Source: Bacillota bacterium (GTDB lineage: Bacteria; Bacillota; Bacilli; Lactobacillales; Streptococcaceae). Taken from it: a DNA stretch of 22,684 bases. Under the pieces are notes generated by a model that saw only the letters and a list, made by a program, of their open reading frames with translations, made no database searches and had not been told where the DNA came from. A program made the position numbers and the translations under genes. This document shows positions 15,820 to 22,684 of the stretch, one piece after another. The stretch covers positions 1 through 22,684 of the forward strand of contig JAJXWC010000014.1 in the NCBI GenBank assembly GCA_021781855.1, read 5' to 3'. The number at the start of each line of letters is the position of its first letter. The first letter of the stretch is position 1.

Positions 15820-17601
15820 ATGAATTTAGAAGAAAATCTCAAAGAAATTTTCGGTTACGATGCTTTCCGAAATGGACAAAAACAAATTATCGAGCAAGTA
15901 CTTGCTCATGAGGATACTCTAGGTATTCTTCCGACTGGAGCTGGAAAATCAATTTGTTATCAGCTTCCTGCCGTCTTGCAAAAAGGGATAACACTCGTCA
16001 TTTCACCTTTGATTTCATTGATGAAAGACCAGGTTGATTCGCTTAACGTTGCTGGAATTCCTGCGACTTTTATCAATTCAACGATTGATGATACTGAAAC
16101 AAATTTTCGTATGCAGCAGGTTGAAAATGGTGCAATAAAACTGCTTTTTGTCGCTCCTGAACGCTTTGAACTGAGTAGTTTCAACGCTTTTTTACAATAT
16201 TTACCGCTTGAATTAGTAGCGATTGACGAAGCTCATTGTATTTCGCAATGGGGGCATGATTTTAGACCATCTTATGTCGAATTTGCCAGTCACTTGCAAG
16301 ACTTACCGACCAGACCGACAATTTTAGCTCTGACAGCAACGGCAACACCGCGTGTTTGTGCAGATATTCAAAATTTATTAAATATTGCTCCAGAAAAAAC
16401 GATAACAACAGGCTTTCTTCGTGAAAATCTACGGTTTGAAGTTGTCAAAGGACAAGATAAACGCGATTTTCTGAGAAAATATCTGAAACAACACACGAGC
16501 GAATCAGGTATTATTTACGCCAGCACCCGCAAGGAAGTCGAAGAGATTACCGAGTGGCTCAATCACAACCATATCATCGCAACACGCTATCACGCAGGTT
16601 TAAGCGAACTTGAGCGTCAAAAAAATCAAGAAGATTTCCTTTACGATGAAAAACCGATTATGGTCGCAACTAATGCCTTCGGCATGGGAATTAACAAATC
16701 AAACGTCCGTTTTGTCATCCACTATGGAATTCCCGCAACGATTGAAGCCTACTATCAGGAAGCTGGTCGGGCTGGTCGCGATGGTCTGGATTCCGATGCC
16801 ATTTTGCTTTTCAGTGCAAACGATGTACGGCTGCGTAATTATTTCATTGAACAATCTGATACTGATGAGTTTCATAAAGAACATGAATATGAAAAATTAC
16901 GACAAATGCAAGTCTATGCCAATTCAGAAAGCTGTCTGCAACGCTATATTTTACAATATTTTGGTGACGAAGGTGCCGACTGCGGTAAATGTTCAAATTG
17001 TCTTGATGAACGTGAACCTGTTGATATCACGATTGACACACAGAAAGTACTCTCTTGTGTTTATCGCATGAACGAACGCTTTGGAAAAACGGCCGTGGCG
17101 CAAGTTTTGGTCGGCTCAAAAAATAAAAATCTCGCACGCTGGAATTTTGAAAAACTCTCAACTTTCGGTATCATGAAAAATTATACTCAAAAAACGGTGA
17201 GTGAACTGATTGATTTTTTGACTGCCGAAGGTTATTTAAATGTAACTTCTGGACAATTCCCTTTACTCACTCTCTCAACTGCGGGCGCTCGTGTTTTACG
17301 CGGTCAGGAAAAAGTGACGCGCCGAATGACCTTAACAACCGATAAAAAGCTTGTTCATTCGAACGCTTTTGAGCCTGATTGCTTTGAGCACTTACGTAAT
17401 CTGCGTTTGGAAATCGCAAAGAGCGAAGGCGTTCCGCCATTCATGATTTTCTCAGATGCAGCACTCAAAGATATGACACGAGTAATGCCACAAAACAAGG
17501 AAGAATTTCTTCAAGTTTCGGGTGTCGGTCCAGTCAAACTAGAAAAATACGGTACTGCCTTTTTAGAAAAAATTACTGAATACCAAAAAAGCCAAGTTTG
17601 A
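15820..17601 (+). CDS. recQ: ATP-dependent DNA helicase RecQ
   Basis: This 593-aa helicase unwinds DNA 3' to 5' in recombination and repair. Order of parts: helicase core (1-340) with Walker A PTGAGKS at 38-44, DEAH at 136-139 followed by CISQWGHDFRPSY, and QEAGRAGR at 313-320; zinc site with Cys372, Cys388, Cys391 and Cys394; a winged-helix RQC region (about 405-500); and a C-terminal HRDC domain (about 515-590) starting at FEPDCFEHLRNLR and with the helix-hairpin-like VSGVGPVKLEKYG. This is the full RecQ architecture, close to the E. coli length. No Shine-Dalgarno site is seen before the ATG (AAAAGAATAG). The stop codon lies inside the terminator hairpin. It is the last of three plus-strand genes; its link with murE is positional only. 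Confidence 0.96.
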   Translation: MNLEENLKEIFGYDAFRNGQKQIIEQVLAHEDTLGILPTGAGKSICYQLPAVLQKGITLVISPLISLMKDQVDSLNVAGIPATFINSTIDDTETNFRMQQVENGAIKLLFVAPERFELSSFNAFLQYLPLELVAIDEAHCISQWGHDFRPSYVEFASHLQDLPTRPTILALTATATPRVCADIQNLLNIAPEKTITTGFLRENLRFEVVKGQDKRDFLRKYLKQHTSESGIIYASTRKEVEEITEWLNHNHIIATRYHAGLSELERQKNQEDFLYDEKPIMVATNAFGMGINKSNVRFVIHYGIPATIEAYYQEAGRAGRDGLDSDAILLFSANDVRLRNYFIEQSDTDEFHKEHEYEKLRQMQVYANSESCLQRYILQYFGDEGADCGKCSNCLDEREPVDITIDTQKVLSCVYRMNERFGKTAVAQVLVGSKNKNLARWNFEKLSTFGIMKNYTQKTVSELIDFLTAEGYLNVTSGQFPLLTLSTAGARVLRGQEKVTRRMTLTTDKKLVHSNAFEPDCFEHLRNLRLEIAKSEGVPPFMIFSDAALKDMTRVMPQNKEEFLQVSGVGPVKLEKYGTAFLEKITEYQKSQV

Positions 17602-17614
17602 CTTGACTTTTTTT
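17585..17614 (+). terminator. recQ terminator overlapping the stop codon
   Basis: AAAAAAGCCAAG and CTTGACTTTTTT form a 12-bp stem with one mismatch and a 5-nt loop, then more T. The TGA stop of recQ is in the loop, so translating ribosomes could compete with hairpin folding. Confidence 0.75.
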
Positions 17615-17617
17615 AAT

Positions 17618-17874
17618 TCAGCAGCACTATCTCCGCAGCTATGCTGCTACACTTCTAAAGCAGCTAGTCGGAATGGCAAGCTTCGAATTTCGCTCGACTG
17701 CCCTAGGGTCAGCCGCTTTAGCGGCTTGACTTCTGGGACAGGGTAACCTCGCATCAAAAATGTGAGGTTGTACCCTAAATTTAGTGAGAGTTGAAACTCC
17801 CACTGAATAAGTCTCTGCTTCATATTGGCTCATCTTTAAGTTTCGTAGAAAAGTTATCAGGATACAACCTGATA
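17618..17874. other. Gene-free hairpin-rich segment between recQ and yjeM
   Basis: No gene is seen here. The segment holds successive inverted repeats. GCAGC/GCTGC motifs occur at 17620-17665. GTCA-GCCGC/GCGGC-TGAC is at 17709-17730, with one bulged base. A 13-bp hairpin at 17741-17775 is closed by GGGTA/TACCC, with one G-T pair and a 2-nt bulge. AGTG-GAGTT/AACTC-CACT is at 17783-17804, and TATCAGG/CCTGATA at 17855-17874. None has a T run. Part of it (17620-17680, minus strand) resembles the dispersed repeat: CTTTAGAAGTGTAG and GGAGATAG. Base composition is richer in GC than in the other intergenic stretches. Confidence 0.5.
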
Positions 17875-17875
17875 C

Positions 17876-17904
17876 TTAAAATGTAGCCTATTTTGTAGTA
17901 TAAT
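17876..17904 (+). promoter_or_regulatory. Predicted promoter within the recQ-yjeM gap
   Basis: TTAAAA (4 of 6), a 17-nt spacer and a perfect TATAAT are present on the plus strand, with no protein gene downstream on that strand before the convergent yjeM. The predicted start is near 17911. Confidence 0.4.
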
Positions 17905-17910
17905 CGCTAT

Positions 17911-18080
17911 CTCCGTACACCATCAACATCTGCTATAGTTTAAAATTACTGCTTCAGCAGAACTTTAATCGCTTGGTGTGATTAAAGACGAAAGATTAGC
18001 AAGCCCGATTGAGATAAAATTCTGCCAAGATTGTGTATCGGGTAATGAATATTTGGTGTAGCATCGTGATGATAATTTTT
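17911..18080 (+). ncRNA. Candidate small RNA, convergent to yjeM
   Basis: Downstream of the promoter above there is no open frame of note but clear pairing: CTGCT/AGCAG (17949-17960), CTTTAATC/GATTAAAG around a 9-nt loop (17963-17987), and CCCGAT (18004-18009) with ATCGGG (18037-18042). A short CATC/GATG hairpin and ATAATTTTT near 18063-18080 could be a weak end signal. If it continues it would be antisense to the yjeM 3' end. The segment 17987-18018 also carries the GAGATAAA repeat end, so it may instead be repeat debris. Confidence 0.3.
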
Positions 18081-18118
18081 AGCGAATTTCTAAAAGTTAA
18101 AAAGTATTAGTTTTCACT

Positions 18119-19672
18119 TCATTTGTGCTCAAATCCCTCATTCGCATGTTTTTTTGTATAGTTGTGCATCATGAAATAACCAACAAGTCCGAAAATAACT
18201 GGACCTGCAACCATTGAAATTACACTTGTCAGCATTGAAGAAAAGGCGGCTGATGTATGTGCTGCAGCAGGAGCACTCGCGTAGGCAACAATAGGCTGAA
18301 TAATGGTAAAGAAGTTTGCACCTATTACAACAATCAGAACAAGAATAGTCAAAAATGTTGCTACTATATGCGATTTGAAAAACTCAATAGGCTTAGCAAT
18401 GGCTTTATTCTTTTTGAAGAACCAGTAAGCAATGACGATAAGAATATAAGGCAGAGTCATTGAAACATTTGCCATGTAGGTCAAAATTTCAAAGAATTTG
18501 CTTGCGCCGCCCTGCGAAGTTAAGAAATTTAAAACGATAATCACTGTTACGATTGCAAATTGAATCCACATCGCAAATTTCGGCAATCCTGCTTCATCGA
18601 GTTTTCCAACTTTCCCCGGCCAGAGTTTTTCTGGTGTTCCTGTAATAATTTGCTTGATTGGACTATAAGTTAAAGTAAAGAAAGCGCCCATATAAGCAAG
18701 CAGCATTGACAGACCGATATAACGAGCGAAAATTCCGCCAATTATTGTCGATGTTGAAGCTGAAAGTCCGAATGCGTGACTAATCGCTTCACCAAGTCCT
18801 TGCATCAGAACATAAGGCACTGTTCCAAGATTCAATGGGCGTGCATTAAGTCCTGGCAACCAGTCTTTTGCATAGTTAGTGAAAAAGCCTACACTGAGAA
18901 TTGCTACAGAATAACCAATCGCAATAATAATTGCTGACATCAGAATTCCACGAGGAAAATTCTTCTCCGGCTTGTCCGTCTGGTCAACCAGTCCTGCGAT
19001 GGACTCAACTCCGCCATACGCAAAAATAGCAAAAACAAGAAAACCGATAAATGAAACCGCACTTCCATCAAACACTGAAGCTGGAGCAGGGCTTGATACA
19101 AAAGCGTGTAATGTGATTGGGGTAGCTGGGTGTCCATTTAAGAGAAAAACAAGTACACCCCCAAAAATCAAAATCACATTCAATGCCAAAACAGCAATTC
19201 CTGCAACTGATGTGAACTTTTTAATCGTATCAACCCCTTTGCTGACCATAAAAGTAACAAGCGCCATCCAGATGATTGCCGCAGCGGAAATCCACAAGGG
19301 AGAGGGCATATGTTTTGAACTCCCGAAAATAAGATTGACAAGTGGAATCAAGATTTTATTAGCCACTGAAACCATCCAAATTACGTAGGAGGCATACCAC
19401 ATGAAAGTACCGATAAAAGCAAAAGTCGGATTGACTGCTTCTTCCATCCATGAATAGATTCCACCCTTTTCGTTTTTAAAGGCTGAACCCATTTCTGTGG
19501 CCATAAAAGCGAAAGGAAGGAAAAAGAGTAATGCACCGATGATGTACCAAGGAATTGCGGCATAGCCCATTTGATAGAATGCAACGGGGATATTTCCGAA
19601 ACCATAAACCGTGGTGAAAATCATTAACGATAGGCCAGCCAATGAAAGCTTGCCTTTTGCGGTATTTGCCAT
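18119..19672 (-). CDS. yjeM: APC-family amino acid transporter, YjeM type
   Basis: This is a 517-aa integral membrane protein of the amino acid-polyamine-organocation superfamily with 12 or more hydrophobic segments. It closely follows E. coli YjeM along its length: SLAGLSLMIFTTVYGFGNIP at the start, EMGSAFKNEKGGIYSWMEEA after the second segment, FAIFAYGGVESIAGLVDQT in segment 6, and TYSPIKQIITGTPEKLWPGK between later segments. YjeM is grouped with glutamate/GABA exchangers, but its substrate has not been established as far as I know. The ATG has AGGAG 9 nt upstream. The gene stands alone between two gene-free stretches of 400-500 bp. No clear terminator is seen after its stop on the minus strand. 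A weak CodY-like box lies about 240 bp upstream. Confidence 0.9.
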   Translation of the reverse strand: MANTAKGKLSLAGLSLMIFTTVYGFGNIPVAFYQMGYAAIPWYIIGALLFFLPFAFMATEMGSAFKNEKGGIYSWMEEAVNPTFAFIGTFMWYASYVIWMVSVANKILIPLVNLIFGSSKHMPSPLWISAAAIIWMALVTFMVSKGVDTIKKFTSVAGIAVLALNVILIFGGVLVFLLNGHPATPITLHAFVSSPAPASVFDGSAVSFIGFLVFAIFAYGGVESIAGLVDQTDKPEKNFPRGILMSAIIIAIGYSVAILSVGFFTNYAKDWLPGLNARPLNLGTVPYVLMQGLGEAISHAFGLSASTSTIIGGIFARYIGLSMLLAYMGAFFTLTYSPIKQIITGTPEKLWPGKVGKLDEAGLPKFAMWIQFAIVTVIIVLNFLTSQGGASKFFEILTYMANVSMTLPYILIVIAYWFFKKNKAIAKPIEFFKSHIVATFLTILVLIVVIGANFFTIIQPIVAYASAPAAAHTSAAFSSMLTSVISMVAGPVIFGLVGYFMMHNYTKKHANEGFEHK

Positions 19673-19762
19673 ATATTATTTCTCCTAATTGTAGGATTTC
19701 TCTAAACGTTCAAAATGAGTACTTTTTAGAAATCTCCGCTATTTATTCGTGCTGATGTAAAC

Positions 19763-19802
19763 TTTATCTCAACAGTGCATGCTTCGTACTACGAAAGACG
19801 AG
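19763..19802 (-). repeat. Degenerate dispersed intergenic repeat, copy 2
   Basis: On the minus strand it begins CTCGTCTTTCGTAGTACGAA and ends CACTGTTGAGATAAA. The ends match the copy at 9051-9098, while the middle differs and forms its own small hairpin (TTCGTA/TACGAA). It lies upstream of yjeM. Confidence 0.4.
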
Positions 19803-19908
19803 AGCTTTGCTTTCTTTATTCACAATCTTACCTGTTAAGTCGCCCATCTTTCTAAAGTTCTGAGGCACTTTATGATTGTAAAAGATTGATTAGATACAAA
19901 TTAACTAG

Positions 19909-19923
19909 ATTTGCCTGAAAATT
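19909..19923. promoter_or_regulatory. Possible CodY box upstream of yjeM
   Basis: AATTTTCAGGCAAAT on the minus strand matches the lactococcal CodY consensus AATTTTCWGAAAATT at 12 of 15 positions. Three mismatches are near the limit for a meaningful site in AT-rich DNA. It lies between pepT and yjeM, the kind of nitrogen-supply genes CodY controls. No clear promoter for yjeM was found in 19673-19938. Confidence 0.25.
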
Positions 19924-19938
19924 TTAGAATAAGACCAA

Positions 19939-19965
19939 AGTAAGCCACCTTGAAGGTGACTTACT
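19939..19965 (-). terminator. pepT terminator
   Basis: AGTAAG-CACCT and AGGTG-CTTACT pair with one internal mismatch around a TGA/TCA loop, 11 bp in all. On the minus strand a T-rich run (TTTGGTCTTATTCT) follows, 110 nt after the pepT stop. A TTTT on the other side makes it weakly bidirectional. Confidence 0.65.
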
Positions 19966-19974
19966 GTTTTCTCA

Positions 19975-20046
19975 TTTATCTCAGATGTTTTTCTCGCTTC
20001 GCCCTAAAGTGCTAAAACGAATGATTCTCGCTATGCCGCTAAAGTG
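19975..20046 (-). repeat. Degenerate dispersed intergenic repeat, copy 3, with a tandem unit
   Basis: Two imperfect direct copies are present on the minus strand: CACTTTAG-CGGCAT-AGCGAGAA (20046-20025) and CACTTTAG-GGCGA-AGCGAGAA (20011-19991). The second continues into ACATCTGAGATAAA, as in the copies at 9051 and 21345. The element sits between the pepT stop and its terminator, so it would be in the pepT 3' untranslated RNA. Confidence 0.5.
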
Positions 20047-20074
20047 GAAACGAGGCACGCATCGTACTTACTGC

Positions 20075-21316
20075 TTATTTTTCAACTTTGTTGTTTAATT
20101 TGAGGATTTCTAGTAACGTATCCACCGCTTTTTCCATGCTTTGAAGGCTGACAAATTCATATCTGCCGTGCATATTTTCCCCACCTGCAAAAAGATTTGG
20201 CGTTGGTAGACCCATAAATGAGATTTTTGAGCCGTCTGTGCCACCGCGAACAGGTTCGATTTTTGGTGTAATACCAAGATTTTCCATTGCCTCTTTGGCG
20301 AGTTCAATAATGCTCATGTCTTTTTGAATGATTTGCGCCATGTTGTAATACTGGTCTTTGAGTATAAGCTTAACCCGTTCAGAGCCAAGTTCTGCGTTCA
20401 TTTTATCTGCGATTTGCTGCATGAATGCTTTACGGTCTGTAAAAATTTGGTCGTCGTGGTCGCGAATAAGATAGCTTGTCGTTGCATTTTCAACTGTCCC
20501 ATCAAATTTCTGCAAGTGATAGAATCCTTCACGTCCTTCTGTTAATTCCGCACGTTCTGCTTCAGGCAGCGCATTGTGAAAATCAATCGCAAGCTGAATG
20601 GCATTGACCATTGTATTTTTTGCTGTTCCAGGGTGAACATTTTTTCCTTGAAATTCAATCGTTGCACCAGCAGCTGAAAATGTTTCGTATTCCAATTCTC
20701 CAAGCGGCCCACCATCAACAGTGTAGGCAAAGTCGACATTGAAATCTGGCACATCAAATTTATCTGCACCAACACCGATTTCTTCATCAGGGCCAAAGCC
20801 GATACGGATTTCACCATGTTCAAAATCAGGCTTGATATTAATCAGATAATCAGCAAGAGTCATGATTTCAGCCACACCAGATTTGTCGTCAGAGCCGAGA
20901 AGCGTGGTTCCATCTGTGTGAATGAGCGTTTGTCCCGCATAATTTTTCAGATTTGGAAATTCAGCAGGGTCAAGTGTGAATTCAGTCTCACCGAGTTGAA
21001 TAACAGATTTTCCATCATAATTTTCAAGAATTTGTGGATTTATCCCTTCAGCATTAAAATCAGCGGTATCCATGTGTGCAAGAAAGCCAATTTTACGCAC
21101 ATTTTTTGCTGTTGTTGCTGGAATTGTACCAATCAGGTAGCCGTTAGACTCAATATAGTGAATGTCTTGAACACCGATTGCTTCAAGTTCTTTTGCTAAC
21201 TTTTGAGCAAATTCAACTTGTGTGTGTGTGGAAGGTGTTGTTGTACTGTTTTCGTCTGAGCGAGTATTAACGCGCACATAATCAAGAAAACGTGGTAATA
21301 ATTTTTCGTATTTCAT
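20075..21316 (-). CDS. pepT: Peptidase T (tripeptide aminopeptidase)
   Basis: This cytoplasmic M20B metallopeptidase removes the N-terminal residue from tripeptides in the last steps of peptide use. It has 413 aa, the length known for lactococcal PepT. Two-zinc site: His81 and Asp83 in AHMDTAD, Asp143 in LLGSDDKSG, Glu178 and Glu179 in GPDEEIG (general base and ligand), Asp201 in YTVDGGPLGE and His383 in GGENMHGRYEF. All are intact. Substrate-binding motifs VHPGTAKNTMVNA and RGGTDGSKISFMGLP are present. The ATG at 21316 has AGGAG 6 nt upstream and no in-frame start precedes it. The gap to the upstream membrane protein gene is 64 bp, with no terminator and no convincing promoter, so the two may share a transcript. 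Confidence 0.97.
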   Translation of the reverse strand: MKYEKLLPRFLDYVRVNTRSDENSTTTPSTHTQVEFAQKLAKELEAIGVQDIHYIESNGYLIGTIPATTAKNVRKIGFLAHMDTADFNAEGINPQILENYDGKSVIQLGETEFTLDPAEFPNLKNYAGQTLIHTDGTTLLGSDDKSGVAEIMTLADYLINIKPDFEHGEIRIGFGPDEEIGVGADKFDVPDFNVDFAYTVDGGPLGELEYETFSAAGATIEFQGKNVHPGTAKNTMVNAIQLAIDFHNALPEAERAELTEGREGFYHLQKFDGTVENATTSYLIRDHDDQIFTDRKAFMQQIADKMNAELGSERVKLILKDQYYNMAQIIQKDMSIIELAKEAMENLGITPKIEPVRGGTDGSKISFMGLPTPNLFAGGENMHGRYEFVSLQSMEKAVDTLLEILKLNNKVEK

Positions 21317-21344
21317 TTTATACTCCTAATATAAATTTTAACCT

Positions 21345-21380
21345 AGCAAGTGCCTACTATTTACGCATTGCTGAGATAAA
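21345..21380 (+). repeat. Degenerate dispersed intergenic repeat, copy 4
   Basis: On the plus strand AGCAAGTGCCTACTATTTAC is followed by GCATTGCTGAGATAAA, matching the CATCGCTGAGATAAA end of the copy at 9051. It fills most of the short gap between pepT and the next gene, with its conserved end abutting that gene's stop codon. The match outside the end is weak. Confidence 0.3.
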
Positions 21381-22684
21381 TTAGTTTTTGACTAATGCTT
21401 TTTTCTCATAAAGAGAAAATGGATAAGCTTGTCCTTGATTGGTTGCCGAGCCTGTTTTGACAAGTTGATAGTTTCGAGCAAGATACTCTGAAACTTTTGA
21501 TTCTGGATTGAGCGTTTGATAGCTGTAACCGGGCTGAACGGTGTATGAAATTGCAACAACAAAATCAACTTTTGCTTCTTTAATCATTTCTGTTTGAGTA
21601 TCATTAGGCACTGGATAATCACTATAATTGATATTATTTTGAGCAAAATAAGGCGTTGTAGGAATTACATTTGCTGCAGTGTAAAACCCAAAGTCATTTG
21701 TGCCATATTCAAGCATTGTGGCATGAGGAACTTGGTTAATTACTTCGGCAAAACTTGTTTGCGCTGTGTGATTGGTTTTCACAAAAATTCTTGATGTTTT
21801 GATGGTTGCATTTCCGGATAAAGGTAAAAGAACAGCCAAAACTGTAAACAAAGCAACTTGTCCTTTTTTCAGCGCTCTTATCTGCTTAACTTTTTTGTAT
21901 TTCTGTTCTCTTAGCTCTGAACTTTGCAGCAGTTCGAAGATTCCTAAAAAGCCGATTGCAAAAAATGGAATAAGAACAAGATAATAGTAAAGCCACGGTT
22001 TTTCGCCCCAGAAGGCAAAAAGTGCTGTTGCCAGAAAGACAACTGTAAACAGAGAAGATTGAAGAACATCTGAGGTGATAATATCTTTACGTTTAACCAA
22101 AAAAGCAATCAGAAAGCCAAACGGAACAATCAGCCAAATAGATGAGATAAAACCTTGCACAAAGAAACTTCCCAAAAATGAAAAATGACTGATAAAAGTT
22201 GTTGCACTGCTATAAGTAGTCATGTTTATTTTAAAATAATCTTCAATCAGTGCGTTTATTCCGTTATTTAGCCCAAAATAAAGAAGAACAGGAACACTAA
22301 CTGTGAGGAAGCCTGCTAGACTTAGTCCAAGAGTTTTTAAGAATTCTAGCCATTTTTTTGTGATGAGGAGATAAATTCCTAAGAAAAGAAAAAATGCTAA
22401 AAAGCCGCCCGTCATGGTATATTTTATCCAGAAAATATAGCCCATGAATAATCCAAGGAGATAAATAATTTTGGGAGGAAATTCCATTTTCCCTGCTTTA
22501 CAGTACTTGAATATGCTGTAAATAAGAAACATTATCGCTGGAAAAGCGAATTCTTCTGCGGAATCACCATTTTGAAACCAATTTCCACTTGTCAAAAATC
22601 CATTGGCTTGAAGCATCAGGACGGGCAGAAAAGCGCTCGCCATGAAAGCATATTTTTCTGAAATAAAAAGACGACAGGTTTTAT
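21381..22684 (-). CDS. Polytopic membrane protein, possibly GT-C glycosyltransferase-like (5' end outside window)
   Basis: The frame is open to the right edge without a stop, so the start lies outside. The ATG at 22643 is internal: the residues before it (RLFISEKYAF) read on smoothly. About 434 codons are visible. About 8 hydrophobic segments cover the first 270 residues. A loop with NGFLTSGNWFQNGDSAEEFA resembles loops in family 39-type membrane glycosyltransferases that use lipid-linked sugars. The C-terminal 130 residues or so, after a last membrane segment (FTVLAVLLPL), form a soluble and probably extracellular domain (VPHATMLEYGTNDFGFYTAA). The catalytic N-terminal loop, if present, is not in view. 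I do not recognise a named gene. It precedes pepT on the same strand. Confidence 0.6.
   Translation of the reverse strand, partial: KTCRLFISEKYAFMASAFLPVLMLQANGFLTSGNWFQNGDSAEEFAFPAIMFLIYSIFKYCKAGKMEFPPKIIYLLGLFMGYIFWIKYTMTGGFLAFFLFLGIYLLITKKWLEFLKTLGLSLAGFLTVSVPVLLYFGLNNGINALIEDYFKINMTTYSSATTFISHFSFLGSFFVQGFISSIWLIVPFGFLIAFLVKRKDIITSDVLQSSLFTVVFLATALFAFWGEKPWLYYYLVLIPFFAIGFLGIFELLQSSELREQKYKKVKQIRALKKGQVALFTVLAVLLPLSGNATIKTSRIFVKTNHTAQTSFAEVINQVPHATMLEYGTNDFGFYTAANVIPTTPYFAQNNINYSDYPVPNDTQTEMIKEAKVDFVVAISYTVQPGYSYQTLNPESKVSEYLARNYQLVKTGSATNQGQAYPFSLYEKKALVKN

Noticed and set aside
17639..17833. A 64-codon minus-strand frame in the recQ-yjeM gap
   Set aside because: Its coding sequence is made of the hairpin arms of this structured region, it has no ribosome binding site, and its composition is not protein-like.
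17602..18118. RNase P RNA, tmRNA, 6S RNA, a T-box or a tRNA in the structured gap
   Set aside because: I looked for the sequence hallmarks I know of RNase P RNA, tmRNA, T-box leaders and tRNA and found none. For 6S RNA I could only judge shape and saw no single long hairpin with a central bubble. A covariance search would settle it.

Overview
The window looks like the chromosome of a low-GC lactic acid bacterium, most likely Lactococcus or a close relative. Reasons: the RpoB and RpoC sequences are of lactococcal/streptococcal type; PepO (627 aa) and PepT (413 aa) have the lengths I know for the lactococcal enzymes; there is a CodY-like GAF protein; MurE is of the lysine-adding type; and strong Shine-Dalgarno sites and -10 boxes sit in an AT-rich background. 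I see no rRNA, tRNA, CRISPR, prophage or insertion sequence. This is essentially a core-genome segment, and its unusual content is mostly in regulatory and intergenic DNA.

Layout. Bases 1-7700 (minus strand) hold rpoC and rpoB. Both probably start at TTG codons with good Shine-Dalgarno sites, inside slightly longer open frames. The rpoB leader of about 290 nt has a promoter just after the upstream gene, an intrinsic terminator, and a folded element just before the ribosome binding site that resembles the Lacto-rpoB motif. Bases 7696-9000 hold a CodY paralogue without the DNA-binding half (codZ-like, minus) and a divergent small XRE regulator (plus). Bases 9013-11388 hold pepO overlapping an alkyltransferase-like gene (minus). 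Bases 11445-13073 hold the lipid II flippase gene murJ/ytgP (minus), divergent from murE, an MFS transporter gene and recQ (plus, 13129-17601). These three plus-strand genes lack clear Shine-Dalgarno sites, and murE and recQ may be leaderless.

Bases 17602-18118 are a 500-bp gene-free stretch full of hairpins, with a possible small RNA. Then come a YjeM-type amino acid transporter (18119-19672), a second gene-free stretch of about 400 bp with a terminator, a weak CodY-like box and repeats, pepT (20075-21316), and the 3' part of a polytopic membrane protein gene cut by the right edge, all on the minus strand.

How the genes fit together. Two themes recur: cell-wall precursor synthesis and export (murE next to murJ), and peptide/amino-acid use (pepO, pepT, yjeM, plus a CodY-type ligand sensor). 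A degenerate dispersed repeat (a core resembling CACTTTAG, then TGAGATAAA 20-40 bases later) recurs in several intergenic spaces and is not explained by the genes.
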